From Arcobacter sp. CECT 8986 (lineage in GTDB: Bacteria; Campylobacterota; Campylobacteria; Campylobacterales; Arcobacteraceae): DNA of 64,000 bases. The first letter of the stretch is position 1, and the number at the start of each line of letters is the position of its first letter. Shown piece by piece: positions 1 through 7,696 of this stretch. Where the stretch lies: the NCBI RefSeq assembly GCF_004116725.1, contig NZ_PDKG01000002.1, forward strand, positions 248,001-312,000, in the 5' to 3' direction. The notes under the pieces were generated by a model that saw only the letters and a list, made by a program, of their open reading frames with translations, had not been told where the DNA came from and ran no database searches. The position numbers were made by a program, and so were the translations under genes.

Positions 1-229
1 GCTTTTCGTTTGCAAGCTCTTTTTTTATTAAATCATATGTGATTACGCCAGTAACTTGAAGATTGTTTTCAATAGCTTGATTTGATATTGTTCCCATAAG
101 ACCAGAGACACTTCCTCCATAAACTAAGGAGAAAGAGTACTGTTTAAAAGTATTTATTAATTGTAATGCTTTTTGTTCGTATATTTCATTTGAACCTTTT
201 TTTGAACCACAATAAATAGCAACTTTCAA
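1..229 (-). CDS. LOG/TIGR00730-type Rossmann-fold protein, C-terminal part cut by window edge
   Basis: Partial: only about the first 76 residues are in the window; the rest runs off the left edge. I read it from the reverse strand, starting at a TTG (229-227) preceded by an AAGGA ribosome binding site. The start reads LKVAIYCGSKKGS, and a YGGSVSGLMG motif follows. This matches the N-terminal nucleotide-binding half of the LOG family (cytokinin riboside 5'-monophosphate phosphoribohydrolase-like; many bacterial members release a base from a nucleoside monophosphate). The diagnostic PGGxGTxxE motif would lie outside the window, so activity cannot be judged. It follows the MMPL gene by about 11 nt and is probably the last gene of that operon. 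Confidence 0.7.
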   Translation of the reverse strand, partial: MKVAIYCGSKKGSNEIYEQKALQLINTFKQYSFSLVYGGSVSGLMGTISNQAIENNLQVTGVITYDLIKKELANEK

Positions 230-240
230 TTTTTGTCCTT

Positions 241-2730
241 TTATATTTTTGAAAATGGTCTAAATAAAATTAATAATCTTGGCAATAATAAAATTGCAGA
301 TAATAAAATAGTAGCCATAACTACAACTGTTAATAGACCAAAATAGATAGTTGGAATTAAATTAGATAATACTAATATTGAAAAACCAACCATTACTGCA
401 ACAGATGTATAAACCATAGCAAAACCAATTGTTCTGTGAGATCTTATCATTGCATTTTCATAGTTGTGGTCTTTTTTGAACTCTTCTTTAAATCTATGAA
501 TATAGTGAATTGTATCATCAACTCCAATACCAATAGAAATAGCCGCAATTGTAATAGTCATAATATCAAGAGGAATTCCTGACCATCCCATTATTCCAAA
601 AACAATAGAGATAGGTACAATATTTGCTAAAATTGCAATCGTTGCTAAAATAAATGATCTAAAAAGAATTAAGAACATAATAAATAAAGATAATATAACA
701 AATCCTAAAGTTCTTACTTGTGAATCAAATAATGATTGAAGCATATTGTTATATAAAACCATAAGATTTGATAATCTAATTTCAACATTATCATCACCTA
801 CAATTTTTGTTAAATCACTTTTTATTTTTTTTAGTAATTCATCTCTTCTTAGGTTTTTATCTGAATCCACAATTCTCATAGTGATTCTTGCTTGATTTTT
901 ATCTATATCAATATATGGGTCAAGTATTATTCTTTTATACTCTTGCGGAAGTTTTTTATAAAGTAGGGCAAGTTTAAATGAGTCTAAATCTTTTCCTTCA
1001 TTTAGTATCTTTCCAACTTTTAACATTGTTGCTAATGATTGAACTTTACCAATAGAGTTAGTATTTTCTAAATAGTTATGAACTTTACTAATTATATTCA
1101 TTTTGTAGCTAGTAAACCAATATTGTGCATCGTTACTACTTGTATTAAACTCATCTTCAAAAGATGAGAACATATCATCAGAATTGTTAGTTTCAACTTT
1201 TTTAGTTTTATTATCTTTATCTTTTACATCGAAGTTAATAATCACATCTAAAGGAGTTGTTCCACCTAATTTTTGGTCAATTATTTTCATACTTTTATAA
1301 ATCTCAGTATTCTCTTTAAAGTATGAGATAAAACTATTTTCAACTAAAAGTTTTGAAGCTCCAGTAAGTGAAAAAACAATTAAAATAACACTACCAATTA
1401 ATATTAAGTTACCTTTGTTTTTTACTATATTTATAGCTGCTTCAATAAAGTGAAGATTGTTTTCAAAACTTTTGTTTGGTTTTGATTTTTTTAATAAAAT
1501 CAAAATAGCAGGAAACACTAAAAATGAAATAATTAGTGATATTGCAATACCTGTACTCATCATCCAACCAAGATTTATAACAGGTTGAATATTAGATAAT
1601 AGTAATGAACCAAATCCAGCAATTGTAGTTATAATTGCAAAAAATGATGGATTTAATTTTGATAACATAGTATTTAGTACAAGTCTACTTTGAGAAGAGT
1701 TTGTATATCTTGCACTTAGTTCTCTATACCTTACTATTAAGTGTAATACAATAGATATAGTTATTATTAGTTGTAGCGATATAAAGTTTGAAGATATAAC
1801 TGTAACTTCCCAGTTGAAAAATCCAAGTAATCCACTTGTTGCAATTACAGATAATGTACAGATTAAAACAGATAATAAAACCCATTTTGCTTCTCTGAAG
1901 ATTATCCATAAAATTGCTATCAAAAGAAGTATCAGTGTTGAACCATAAATAACTAAATCATTTTTTACAAAAGAGATAATATCAGTTGCAATCATATTAA
2001 CTCCACCTAAAAATAGAGTTCCTTTATTTTCATACTTTTTGATTACATCTCTTACATTTTGGATATATTTATTATTTAGCTCTCTTTGATTATCTCTATA
2101 CTGTTTAAACTCTTTACTAACTTTTTCATATTCTAATAACTCTTCTTTTGAAGCAGTTTCACTGTTTTTCTTTTTTAGTAAAGCATTTCTTTTCTCAACC
2201 AATGTAAAAAAACGATTCTCTCTTTTTAGATTAATAACAATAGCAGTAGTTTTAAAATCATGACTAACTAAACTATTTTTGTATAAAGGAGAAGTTAAAA
2301 ACTCTTTTTTTACTAACTGTTTATTTAAATCTTTACTATTTTGTATTGTTTTTACATTATCTACAAGTTCAGAAATAGGTCTTACAGGAGATTGAAGTAG
2401 TGGTACATTTAAAACTGACGTAATACTATCAGTCTCTTTTAGTTTTAATAAATCATCGCTAATATTTTTGATTGTATTTAAGCTATCTTCTGAAAGTAAG
2501 TCTTCTTTAGGAGTAAAAGTTACTACTAGCATATCTTGAGTTTCATAATTTTTTGAAACTTCTCTTGCAAAGGCTAAGTCTTTGTCATTTTCTAATAGTA
2601 ATGTTTCAGATGATGCATCTATTTCTAGTTTCGTTGCATAGTAACCTAAAAAAGAGATTAGTACTAAAACTAGTAGGATAACTTTTTTAGGATTTTGAAA
2701 TAGAAATTTTGAATAAAAGTTCTTTATCAT
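241..2730 (-). CDS. RND/MMPL-family transporter of the Mla-type lipid operon
   Basis: 829 residues. One membrane segment lies near the N terminus, followed by a large periplasmic domain, a block of about five membrane segments (roughly residues 255-410), another segment near 440-460, a second periplasmic domain (465-655) and a final block of membrane segments ending at the C terminus. This duplicated layout is typical of MMPL/HpnN-like RND exporters that move lipids or hydrophobic compounds. The second block carries the conserved ISIGIGVDDTIHYIHRF stretch. The start overlaps the mlaC stop by 4 nt (ATGA), so the two are translationally coupled. With MlaA and MlaC upstream, the likely job is moving phospholipid between the inner membrane and the periplasmic carrier. 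The same arrangement (VacJ, Ttg2D, RND) is known in Campylobacter jejuni. Direction of transport and substrate are inference. Confidence 0.85.
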   Translation of the reverse strand: MIKNFYSKFLFQNPKKVILLVLVLISFLGYYATKLEIDASSETLLLENDKDLAFAREVSKNYETQDMLVVTFTPKEDLLSEDSLNTIKNISDDLLKLKETDSITSVLNVPLLQSPVRPISELVDNVKTIQNSKDLNKQLVKKEFLTSPLYKNSLVSHDFKTTAIVINLKRENRFFTLVEKRNALLKKKNSETASKEELLEYEKVSKEFKQYRDNQRELNNKYIQNVRDVIKKYENKGTLFLGGVNMIATDIISFVKNDLVIYGSTLILLLIAILWIIFREAKWVLLSVLICTLSVIATSGLLGFFNWEVTVISSNFISLQLIITISIVLHLIVRYRELSARYTNSSQSRLVLNTMLSKLNPSFFAIITTIAGFGSLLLSNIQPVINLGWMMSTGIAISLIISFLVFPAILILLKKSKPNKSFENNLHFIEAAINIVKNKGNLILIGSVILIVFSLTGASKLLVENSFISYFKENTEIYKSMKIIDQKLGGTTPLDVIINFDVKDKDNKTKKVETNNSDDMFSSFEDEFNTSSNDAQYWFTSYKMNIISKVHNYLENTNSIGKVQSLATMLKVGKILNEGKDLDSFKLALLYKKLPQEYKRIILDPYIDIDKNQARITMRIVDSDKNLRRDELLKKIKSDLTKIVGDDNVEIRLSNLMVLYNNMLQSLFDSQVRTLGFVILSLFIMFLILFRSFILATIAILANIVPISIVFGIMGWSGIPLDIMTITIAAISIGIGVDDTIHYIHRFKEEFKKDHNYENAMIRSHRTIGFAMVYTSVAVMVGFSILVLSNLIPTIYFGLLTVVVMATILLSAILLLPRLLILFRPFSKI

Positions 2731-3305
2731 GCTTTAAGATTTTTTTCTTTTAGGTATTTAATTAAATCATCAATTGTTTTTTCTTTTAAGTATTCATCAA
2801 ATTGTTTTCTATATGTTTGAATTATACTTACTCCTAAAATATTAACATCATAAACGTACCATTGGTTATTTTTTCTATTTTCATAAAATTTATAATCAAT
2901 TGGATAGTTCTCTTTTTTACCAACTAAAATTGTATTTAAAATTAATCTTGATTTGTTTTCTTTCAAATTTGCAATTTTGATTTTTTGGTCATTGTAAAGT
3001 TCTAATTTATCAATATATGACTCTTTTAATCTTTTGATAAATACATTTGAGAACTCTTCTCTTTGCTCATTTGAGATTGTTTTCCAAGCTCTTCCTAATG
3101 CAAGCATAGACATAATATTATAATCAAAAGATTTATCTAAAATTGTAATAATCTTTTCGCTTTTATCTTTTTTTGTAATATTTGTATCTTTAAGTATATT
3201 TAGTACTTGATGAATATTATCGCTCATTTGTTTTTGGATATTTTCTTTTTCAAAAGCAAATAGCGAAGTCATTAAACATGCTATTAAAAATAGTTTTTTA
3301 AACAT
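2727..3305 (-). CDS. mlaC: MlaC/Ttg2D-family periplasmic phospholipid-binding protein
   Basis: 192 residues with a cleavable signal peptide (MFKKLFLIACLMTSLFA). The mature part has the MlaC pattern: a helical N-terminal part, a segment around FDYNIMSMLALGRAWKTIS, then a beta-rich C-terminal half with YPIDYKFYENR and WYVYDVNILGVSIIQTYR. MlaC proteins ferry a phospholipid between outer-membrane MlaA and an inner-membrane complex. The gene lies between mlaA and the MMPL gene, 3 nt after the former and overlapping the latter. No MlaFEDB ABC genes are in this window, so the inner-membrane partner here may be the RND/MMPL protein. Confidence 0.88.
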   Translation of the reverse strand: MFKKLFLIACLMTSLFAFEKENIQKQMSDNIHQVLNILKDTNITKKDKSEKIITILDKSFDYNIMSMLALGRAWKTISNEQREEFSNVFIKRLKESYIDKLELYNDQKIKIANLKENKSRLILNTILVGKKENYPIDYKFYENRKNNQWYVYDVNILGVSIIQTYRKQFDEYLKEKTIDDLIKYLKEKNLKA

Positions 3306-3308
3306 ATA

Positions 3309-4094
3309 TTATTCCTTTATTTGTTCTTCTCTTCTTTTATTGTAAAAATCTTTTAAATATGGATATAAATCAATTGCATCTTTTCTTAATTTATCATATA
3401 CAGGATAAGTATAAGAAGTTGAATTTACAGTTTTAAATGTTTTTAATCCAATTGACTTGTCTGTTGAATCTGTTAAATAAAATGATTTATCTTCAGGTTT
3501 TAATGGGCTTGCATACTCATCTACAAATAGTGAGAATGTATCTCTTAAATTTGATGGTCCTAATATCGGTAATACAATATGAAAACCTTCTCCAACTCCC
3601 CAATATCCTAAAGTTTGACCGAAATCTTCATCATGATATCTTAAGTTAAAGTTATTCTCTTCAGCAACATTTATTAATCCTGCAATACCAAAAGTTGTAT
3701 TTAGTACAAATAACTGTAACTCTTCCCATGAGTTTTTAAATTTAAGTTGTAAAAGATTATTTATAAATCTAATAGGAAAACCTAAATTTGTAAAAAAATT
3801 TGAAACACCTTTTCTTGCTGTTGAAGGTACTACGTCCTTATATGTTTTTATGACTGGTCTTGATACATATACATAAAATCCGTCATTAAAGCTTGTCATA
3901 ACCCTGTTATAACCACTTAAAGGATCAAAGTCATCTTCATAGCTATCTTGAAACTCATTTGATATATCATCAAATTGATTAATAGCAACATCATCTTTAT
4001 TACTATTTTCAAAATTTTGTGCATTACATGCATAAAAAAATGATAAAAATAAAAATAAAATTGTGATTTTTCTCAATTTTTTTCCTTGTTTCAT
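3309..4094 (-). CDS. mlaA: MlaA/VacJ-family outer-membrane lipoprotein
   Basis: 261 residues. The N terminus is a lysine-rich, hydrophobic signal ending in FFYAC, a plausible lipobox, so the protein is probably lipidated and outer-membrane located. The body has the VacJ signature: DPLSGYNRVMTSFND near residue 57, then FFTNLGFPIRFINNLLQ, FGQTLGYWGVGEGFHIVLP and LGPSNLRDTFSLFVD. MlaA forms a channel that removes phospholipid from the outer leaflet and hands it to MlaC. It is the first gene of the mlaA-mlaC-MMPL operon, with its stop only 3 nt before the mlaC start. The lipobox is less than ideal (F-Y-A-C), but the family assignment is clear. Confidence 0.9.
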   Translation of the reverse strand: MKQGKKLRKITILFLFLSFFYACNAQNFENSNKDDVAINQFDDISNEFQDSYEDDFDPLSGYNRVMTSFNDGFYVYVSRPVIKTYKDVVPSTARKGVSNFFTNLGFPIRFINNLLQLKFKNSWEELQLFVLNTTFGIAGLINVAEENNFNLRYHDEDFGQTLGYWGVGEGFHIVLPILGPSNLRDTFSLFVDEYASPLKPEDKSFYLTDSTDKSIGLKTFKTVNSTSYTYPVYDKLRKDAIDLYPYLKDFYNKRREEQIKE

Positions 4095-4163
4095 ATGTTG
4101 TGTATATATATTATATAGTAAATTTATAAAAAAAATAGTTAAACTAAAAATTTATAAAATTCT

Positions 4164-5027
4164 TTATAATTCGTTTAAGATTTTGATAAGTTGTAAAGGG
4201 TCTACTTGAATAGAGTTTACTCTTGTACTAAAGTGTAAATGAGGTCCAGTTACTCTTCCTGTTTTTCCACTTAAAGCTATTACTTCACCTCGTTTTACTT
4301 TTTGATTAGGTTTCACTAGAAATTTACTTAGATGATAATAACAAGTATAAACACCTTGTCCATGGTTAATAATTATTGAATTTCCAGCATAAAATCTATT
4401 TTTTGTAAGTACAACTACACCATCATTGGCTGCAACAATTTTTGTTCCTACTTTTGCTTTAAAATCAGTACCACTGTGATAACCTTTTAAAGTATTATTA
4501 TAAACTCTTTTTGTCCCAAAATCACTAGTGATTGATGTATTTAGTGGAAGTATAAATTTTTTATTCCATAATCTTTTATTTGTAAAAGTATTATAAATAT
4601 CCATAGCTTCTTTATACTCTTTTTGTGTTCTATCTTTTGATTTAGTATTTAAAGTAACTTTTGAACTTTTTACTTTTATTACTTCACTTTTATAATCACC
4701 TTCTTTTATATTTAAATAAATTGATTCAAAATCTTTTTTATTATCTTTTATATATGAAACAATAACTTTGATTTTTTTATTCATATCATAATATGAAGCT
4801 GGAACTAAAGCATAATAACTATTATTTTTATTAGGTAGTTTATAAAAATTAATATTTATTTTTTTATCTAAAATTGTTAGTTTTGGTTCTTTTATATCTT
4901 TTGCATTTAGATATAAAATAGCTGTTTGTGCGTTGTTTATTGTATTCTTATTAAAATATAAATCTATTTTACTTGCAAATAAACTTGTCATTAAAAGAAT
5001 ATAAAAAATGATTATTTTTTTTAACAT
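4164..5027 (-). CDS. M23-family (LytM) metallopeptidase, probable peptidoglycan endopeptidase
   Basis: 287 residues from the ATG at 5027-5025. A longer reading frame starts at 5090, but the inner start gives a clean signal peptide (MLKKIIIFYILLMTSLFA) and has AGGA upstream, so I prefer it. The C-terminal third is a complete LytM domain: HSGTDFKAKVG supplies the HxxxD zinc ligands, then GVVVLTKNRFYAGNSIIINHG, a YYHLS motif, GEVIALSGKTGRVTGPHLHF with the HxH ligand. The N-terminal 150 residues form a beta-rich domain of the sort found in epsilonproteobacterial cell-shape endopeptidases. It probably trims peptide cross-links in the periplasm. It is divergent from yebC and shares its upstream region. 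Which cell-shape enzyme it corresponds to cannot be told. Confidence 0.85.
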   Translation of the reverse strand: MLKKIIIFYILLMTSLFASKIDLYFNKNTINNAQTAILYLNAKDIKEPKLTILDKKININFYKLPNKNNSYYALVPASYYDMNKKIKVIVSYIKDNKKDFESIYLNIKEGDYKSEVIKVKSSKVTLNTKSKDRTQKEYKEAMDIYNTFTNKRLWNKKFILPLNTSITSDFGTKRVYNNTLKGYHSGTDFKAKVGTKIVAANDGVVVLTKNRFYAGNSIIINHGQGVYTCYYHLSKFLVKPNQKVKRGEVIALSGKTGRVTGPHLHFSTRVNSIQVDPLQLIKILNEL

Positions 5028-5076
5028 AATATTTATTTTCCTAAAAAGATAAAGTAGTATATTGATTATAACTAAA

Positions 5077-5106
5077 AAGTGATTATTCATAATTTAAGTG
5101 ATTATT
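5077..5106. repeat. Two 11-bp direct repeats (AAGTGATTATT) in the M23-yebC divergent region
   Basis: AAGTGATTATT occurs at 5077-5087 and again at 5096-5106, 19 bp apart start to start. The region is upstream of both the M23 gene and yebC, so these may be paired binding sites for a regulator. No known regulator motif is recognised. Confidence 0.4.
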
Positions 5107-5130
5107 TACCTATGAATTGTTTTTTAATAA

Positions 5131-5159
5131 TTACATATTTATTACAAAATTGGTATAAT
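5131..5159 (+). promoter_or_regulatory. Probable sigma-70 promoter of yebC
   Basis: An extended -10, TGG-TATAAT, has its hexamer at 5154-5159. A weak -35 (TTACAT, 5131-5136) sits 17 bp upstream. Transcription would begin near 5166, about 20 nt before the yebC ATG at 5187, leaving room for the TTGGAG ribosome binding site at 5175-5180. Confidence 0.6.
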
Positions 5160-5186
5160 CCCCAAAAAAATAAATTGGAGTACTTT

Positions 5187-5897
5187 ATGGGTAGAGCCTT
5201 TGAATATAGAAAAGCGGCTAAGATGAAAAGATGGGGGAATATGTCTAGAGTTTTCCCAAAACTAGCAAAAGCAATTGAAATAGCAGCAAAAGCAGGTGGT
5301 GGTGATCCAGATATGAACCCTGCATTAAGAACAGCTATTATTAATGCAAAAGCACAAAACTTACCAAAAACTAATATTGAAGCAGCTATTAAAAGAGCAA
5401 CAGGAAAAGATGCAAAAAACTATACAGATGTTAATTTTGAGGGTAAAGGTCCTCATGGTGTTTTAATTTTTGTTGAATGTGCAACAGATAATAATACTAG
5501 AACAGTAGCAAATATAAAAATGTATTTTAATAAAAATGGTGGGCAAGTAGTTCCTACTGGTTCTTTAGAGTTCATGTTTGATAGAAAAGCAATTTTCGAA
5601 TTTGATAAAACAGAAGAAATGGATTTAGAAGAGTTAGAATTAGAACTTATTGATTCTGGATTAGAAGAGTTAGAAGAGGATGAAGGTCTTTGTATTGCAA
5701 TAGCAGATTTTACTGATTTTGGTAATATGAATACTAAATTTGAAGAGCTTGGTATTGAGCTTAAAAAAGCTGAGTTAAAAAGAATTTCAAATAATCCACA
5801 CGAATATACAGAAGAAGAACAAGAAGAGATTGGAAAGTTATTAGAAAAACTTGAAGATGATGATGACGTTCAAGCTGTATTTACTAATATCGCTTAA
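5187..5897 (+). CDS. yebC: YebC/PmpR (TACO1) family protein
   Basis: 236 residues from the ATG at 5187, preceded by TTGGAG; the upstream 36 codons of the open frame are not family-like and overlap the promoter. The sequence begins [19 protein letters not shown], the conserved YebC N terminus (usually MAGHSKWANIK or MGRAFE), and continues with [29 protein letters not shown] and [18 protein letters not shown]. The family was long called transcriptional regulators; recent work supports a ribosome-associated role in relieving translation stalls, as for mitochondrial TACO1. It is cytoplasmic and monocistronic, ended by a bidirectional terminator shared with the M48 gene. Confidence 0.92.
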   Translation: MGRAFEYRKAAKMKRWGNMSRVFPKLAKAIEIAAKAGGGDPDMNPALRTAIINAKAQNLPKTNIEAAIKRATGKDAKNYTDVNFEGKGPHGVLIFVECATDNNTRTVANIKMYFNKNGGQVVPTGSLEFMFDRKAIFEFDKTEEMDLEELELELIDSGLEELEEDEGLCIAIADFTDFGNMNTKFEELGIELKKAELKRISNNPHEYTEEEQEEIGKLLEKLEDDDDVQAVFTNIA

Positions 5898-5899
5898 TT

Positions 5900-5923
5900 A
5901 AAAAGGGAAACTTTTCCCTTTTT
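5900..5923. terminator. Bidirectional rho-independent terminator between yebC and M48 gene
   Basis: An 11-bp inverted repeat AAAAAGGGAAA (5900-5910) / TTTCCCTTTTT (5913-5923) with runs of A on one side and T on the other. It lies between the two convergent stops and can end transcription in both directions. Confidence 0.8.
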
Positions 5924-6737
5924 AATGTAATCTATTTCCTAAGTTTTTATTCTTTATCAAATTACTAAAATTTTCAACTTTTTTATCTTCTATTTGTTTT
6001 ATAACTCTTCTTATATTTTCAATTCTTGTTGATGAGTTTGGGTGTGTTGAGAAGAATTCATATCCCTCTTTTTTACCATCACTCATATTTTGCCAAAATT
6101 TTAATGCTTCATGAATATTATATCCAGCTTCATTCATTAGATGAATTCCTATTTCATCTGCTTCACTCTCTTGCATTCTTCCATAAGGTAAAAGTACTCC
6201 ATATTGGCTACCTAATCCAAAAGCAATATTAAATGCTTTATCATATTGAGGAATTTGTGTACCAACTACAATATTTCCTACAACTTGAACTCCTTGAGCT
6301 ACAAGATTTGTACTTATTCTTTCAGCTCCATGTCTAGCAAGTGCATGGGCAATTTCGTGTGAAATAACAGTTGCAAGTTGGTCATCATTTCTAGCAACTT
6401 TTAAAATTCCAGTGTAAACAACGACTTTTCCACCTGGTAAACAAAATGCATTTTTTTCTTTATTTTCTACTAAATTAAATTCCCATTTATAATCTTTATT
6501 TACAACTTTTGCAATAGCTTTTCCAACTTCTCGTACTCTTCGTGCATCATTTGTATTTTTTATTACTTTTGATTCTTTTAGAGTTTTTTCATATGATTGC
6601 TCCCCTAAAGCTAACTCCTCTTCTTGAGAAATTAAAATCATTTGACTTCGATTTGTATATGGAGCTTTGTTTGTACAACCTGTATAAAATAAAATCAAAA
6701 GTAGAACTACTAAAAAGCTTTTTGTTTTATTTATCAT
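5922..6737 (-). CDS. M48-family zinc metalloprotease lipoprotein (LoiP/BepA-like)
   Basis: 271 residues. The signal sequence ends in a lipobox (FYTGC), so the protein is probably a lipoprotein facing the periplasm. Catalytic features of family M48 are visible: the zinc-binding HEXXH as VISHEIAHALARHG near residue 127, and the downstream third-ligand region ESEADEIGIHLMNEAGY with the conserved ExxAD pattern. A C-terminal STHPNSSTRIENIRR stretch is typical of Ste24-like bacterial M48 proteins (substrate-binding SxHPxxxxR). E. coli relatives LoiP and BepA degrade misfolded envelope proteins. The gene stands alone, convergent with yebC, and no regulatory partner is seen. Confidence 0.88.
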   Translation of the reverse strand: MINKTKSFLVVLLLILFYTGCTNKAPYTNRSQMILISQEEELALGEQSYEKTLKESKVIKNTNDARRVREVGKAIAKVVNKDYKWEFNLVENKEKNAFCLPGGKVVVYTGILKVARNDDQLATVISHEIAHALARHGAERISTNLVAQGVQVVGNIVVGTQIPQYDKAFNIAFGLGSQYGVLLPYGRMQESEADEIGIHLMNEAGYNIHEALKFWQNMSDGKKEGYEFFSTHPNSSTRIENIRRVIKQIEDKKVENFSNLIKNKNLGNRLH

Positions 6738-6868
6738 CTTTTCCCTTTTTTTTGATTGTTTTATTATATCAAAACTTATTTTATTAATTTATGTAGAAAT
6801 TAAGATTATTATCAATTATTTTTTAATAATATTTTAATACTAAAAATAACTAAATTAAAAGGAAAGTA

Positions 6869-7219
6869 ATGAAAAGAGTTTTATTTTCATTTGTTTTATT
6901 AACTTGTCTGTTTTTTACAAATAGTTTTGCATCAGAGTGGATTACAGGTACGTACATTAATCAAGATAAAAATGGAGTGTTTAAAGAAATAGTTTTTTGT
7001 GAAGATGGTAAAGCTTTTCCAGGTGCTGGGCATAGAACATATAAAGTTATACAAAAAAATAATGAAAAATATATTGTTTTAAATTCTAGTGGTACTTTTA
7101 CATTTAAACTTTCAAAAGATAAAAAACAGTTAATTGCCGCAGATAACTTCACAAAAAGTTGGGCAACAAAAAGTAGTTTGGTATTAGACTCTAGTAGAAA
7201 AGATACTTGTAATTGGTAA
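6869..7219 (+). CDS. Small secreted protein of unknown function
   Basis: 116 residues with a clear signal peptide (MKRVLFSFVLLTCLFFTNSFA) and AAAGGA upstream of the ATG. The mature protein of about 95 residues looks like one small beta-rich domain: EWITGTYINQDKNGVFKEI, a CEDGKAF turn, then alternating strands to a DTCNW end. Two mature cysteines (in VFCEDG and DTCNW) could form a disulfide. It resembles the small periplasmic DUF2147-type or lipocalin-like proteins, but I do not recognise it with confidence. It is transcribed alone and closed by a strong terminator. Confidence 0.65.
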   Translation: MKRVLFSFVLLTCLFFTNSFASEWITGTYINQDKNGVFKEIVFCEDGKAFPGAGHRTYKVIQKNNEKYIVLNSSGTFTFKLSKDKKQLIAADNFTKSWATKSSLVLDSSRKDTCNW

Positions 7220-7244
7220 AAGAAAAGCTTTTTAGCTTTTCTTT
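7219..7244. terminator. Bidirectional terminator hairpin
   Basis: Perfect 11-bp stem AAAGAAAAGCT (7219-7229) / AGCTTTTCTTT (7234-7244) with a TTTT loop. It sits between the secreted-protein gene and the convergent thioesterase gene. Confidence 0.75.
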
Positions 7245-7686
7245 ATACTTTAATGATATATACACCTTCAAAATTAACACAAACTTTTCCATCTTCTATT
7301 ATTTGTGATTTTATTCTAAGTGATGAACTTTTTTTATTTTGAAGTTTCTTTTTAAATAAATCAATTTGTTCTTGTGAAGGTAAAGTAGTTTCACAATAAA
7401 AATCCTTTGTAACAGGAGCTTTGTATGAAGTATCACTTTTTATAATAGCAATCATACTATCTTTATATCCAAGTTTTATTGTATTTAAATAGCAAGCACA
7501 CCATGCAGAAATAGTAACTAAAGTACTTAAACTTCCTGCAAAACCAGTATTTTTATCATTTTTATTTTTTTCAAAACTTGCAGAACTAATTAGACTTTTT
7601 TCATCTATTTTATCAAGTTTTATTTGCATAAATTCAGTAAGTGGAATCTCTTTGTATAATTTTTCTTCTAACTCTTTTAAATTCAA
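7243..7686 (-). CDS. Hotdog-fold thioesterase (YiiD C-terminal domain type)
   Basis: 147 residues with the pattern of the putative thioesterase domain found at the C terminus of E. coli YiiD: an initial helix EIPLTEFMQIKLDKID, then NTGFAGSLSTLVTISAWCACYLNTIKLG as the central hotdog helix, and strands ending GKVCVNFEGVYIIKV. Members are thought to hydrolyse acyl-CoA or acyl-ACP thioesters. It is the last gene of the beta-oxidation operon, about 10 nt after the acyltransferase/hydrolase fusion, so a role in clearing stalled acyl-CoA is plausible. The substrate is inferred from position only. Confidence 0.75.
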   Translation of the reverse strand: MNLKELEEKLYKEIPLTEFMQIKLDKIDEKSLISSASFEKNKNDKNTGFAGSLSTLVTISAWCACYLNTIKLGYKDSMIAIIKSDTSYKAPVTKDFYCETTLPSQEQIDLFKKKLQNKKSSSLRIKSQIIEDGKVCVNFEGVYIIKV

Positions 7687-7696
7687 TATTAAACCT

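Noticed and set aside
3437-3649. Open frames opposite or inside clear genes (e.g. 3437-3649 plus, 24474-24689 minus, 57538-57828 plus)
   Set aside because: They lie wholly inside well-supported genes, have low-complexity Leu/Ile/Tyr/His-rich products caused by AT-rich antisense, and lack ribosome binding sites.
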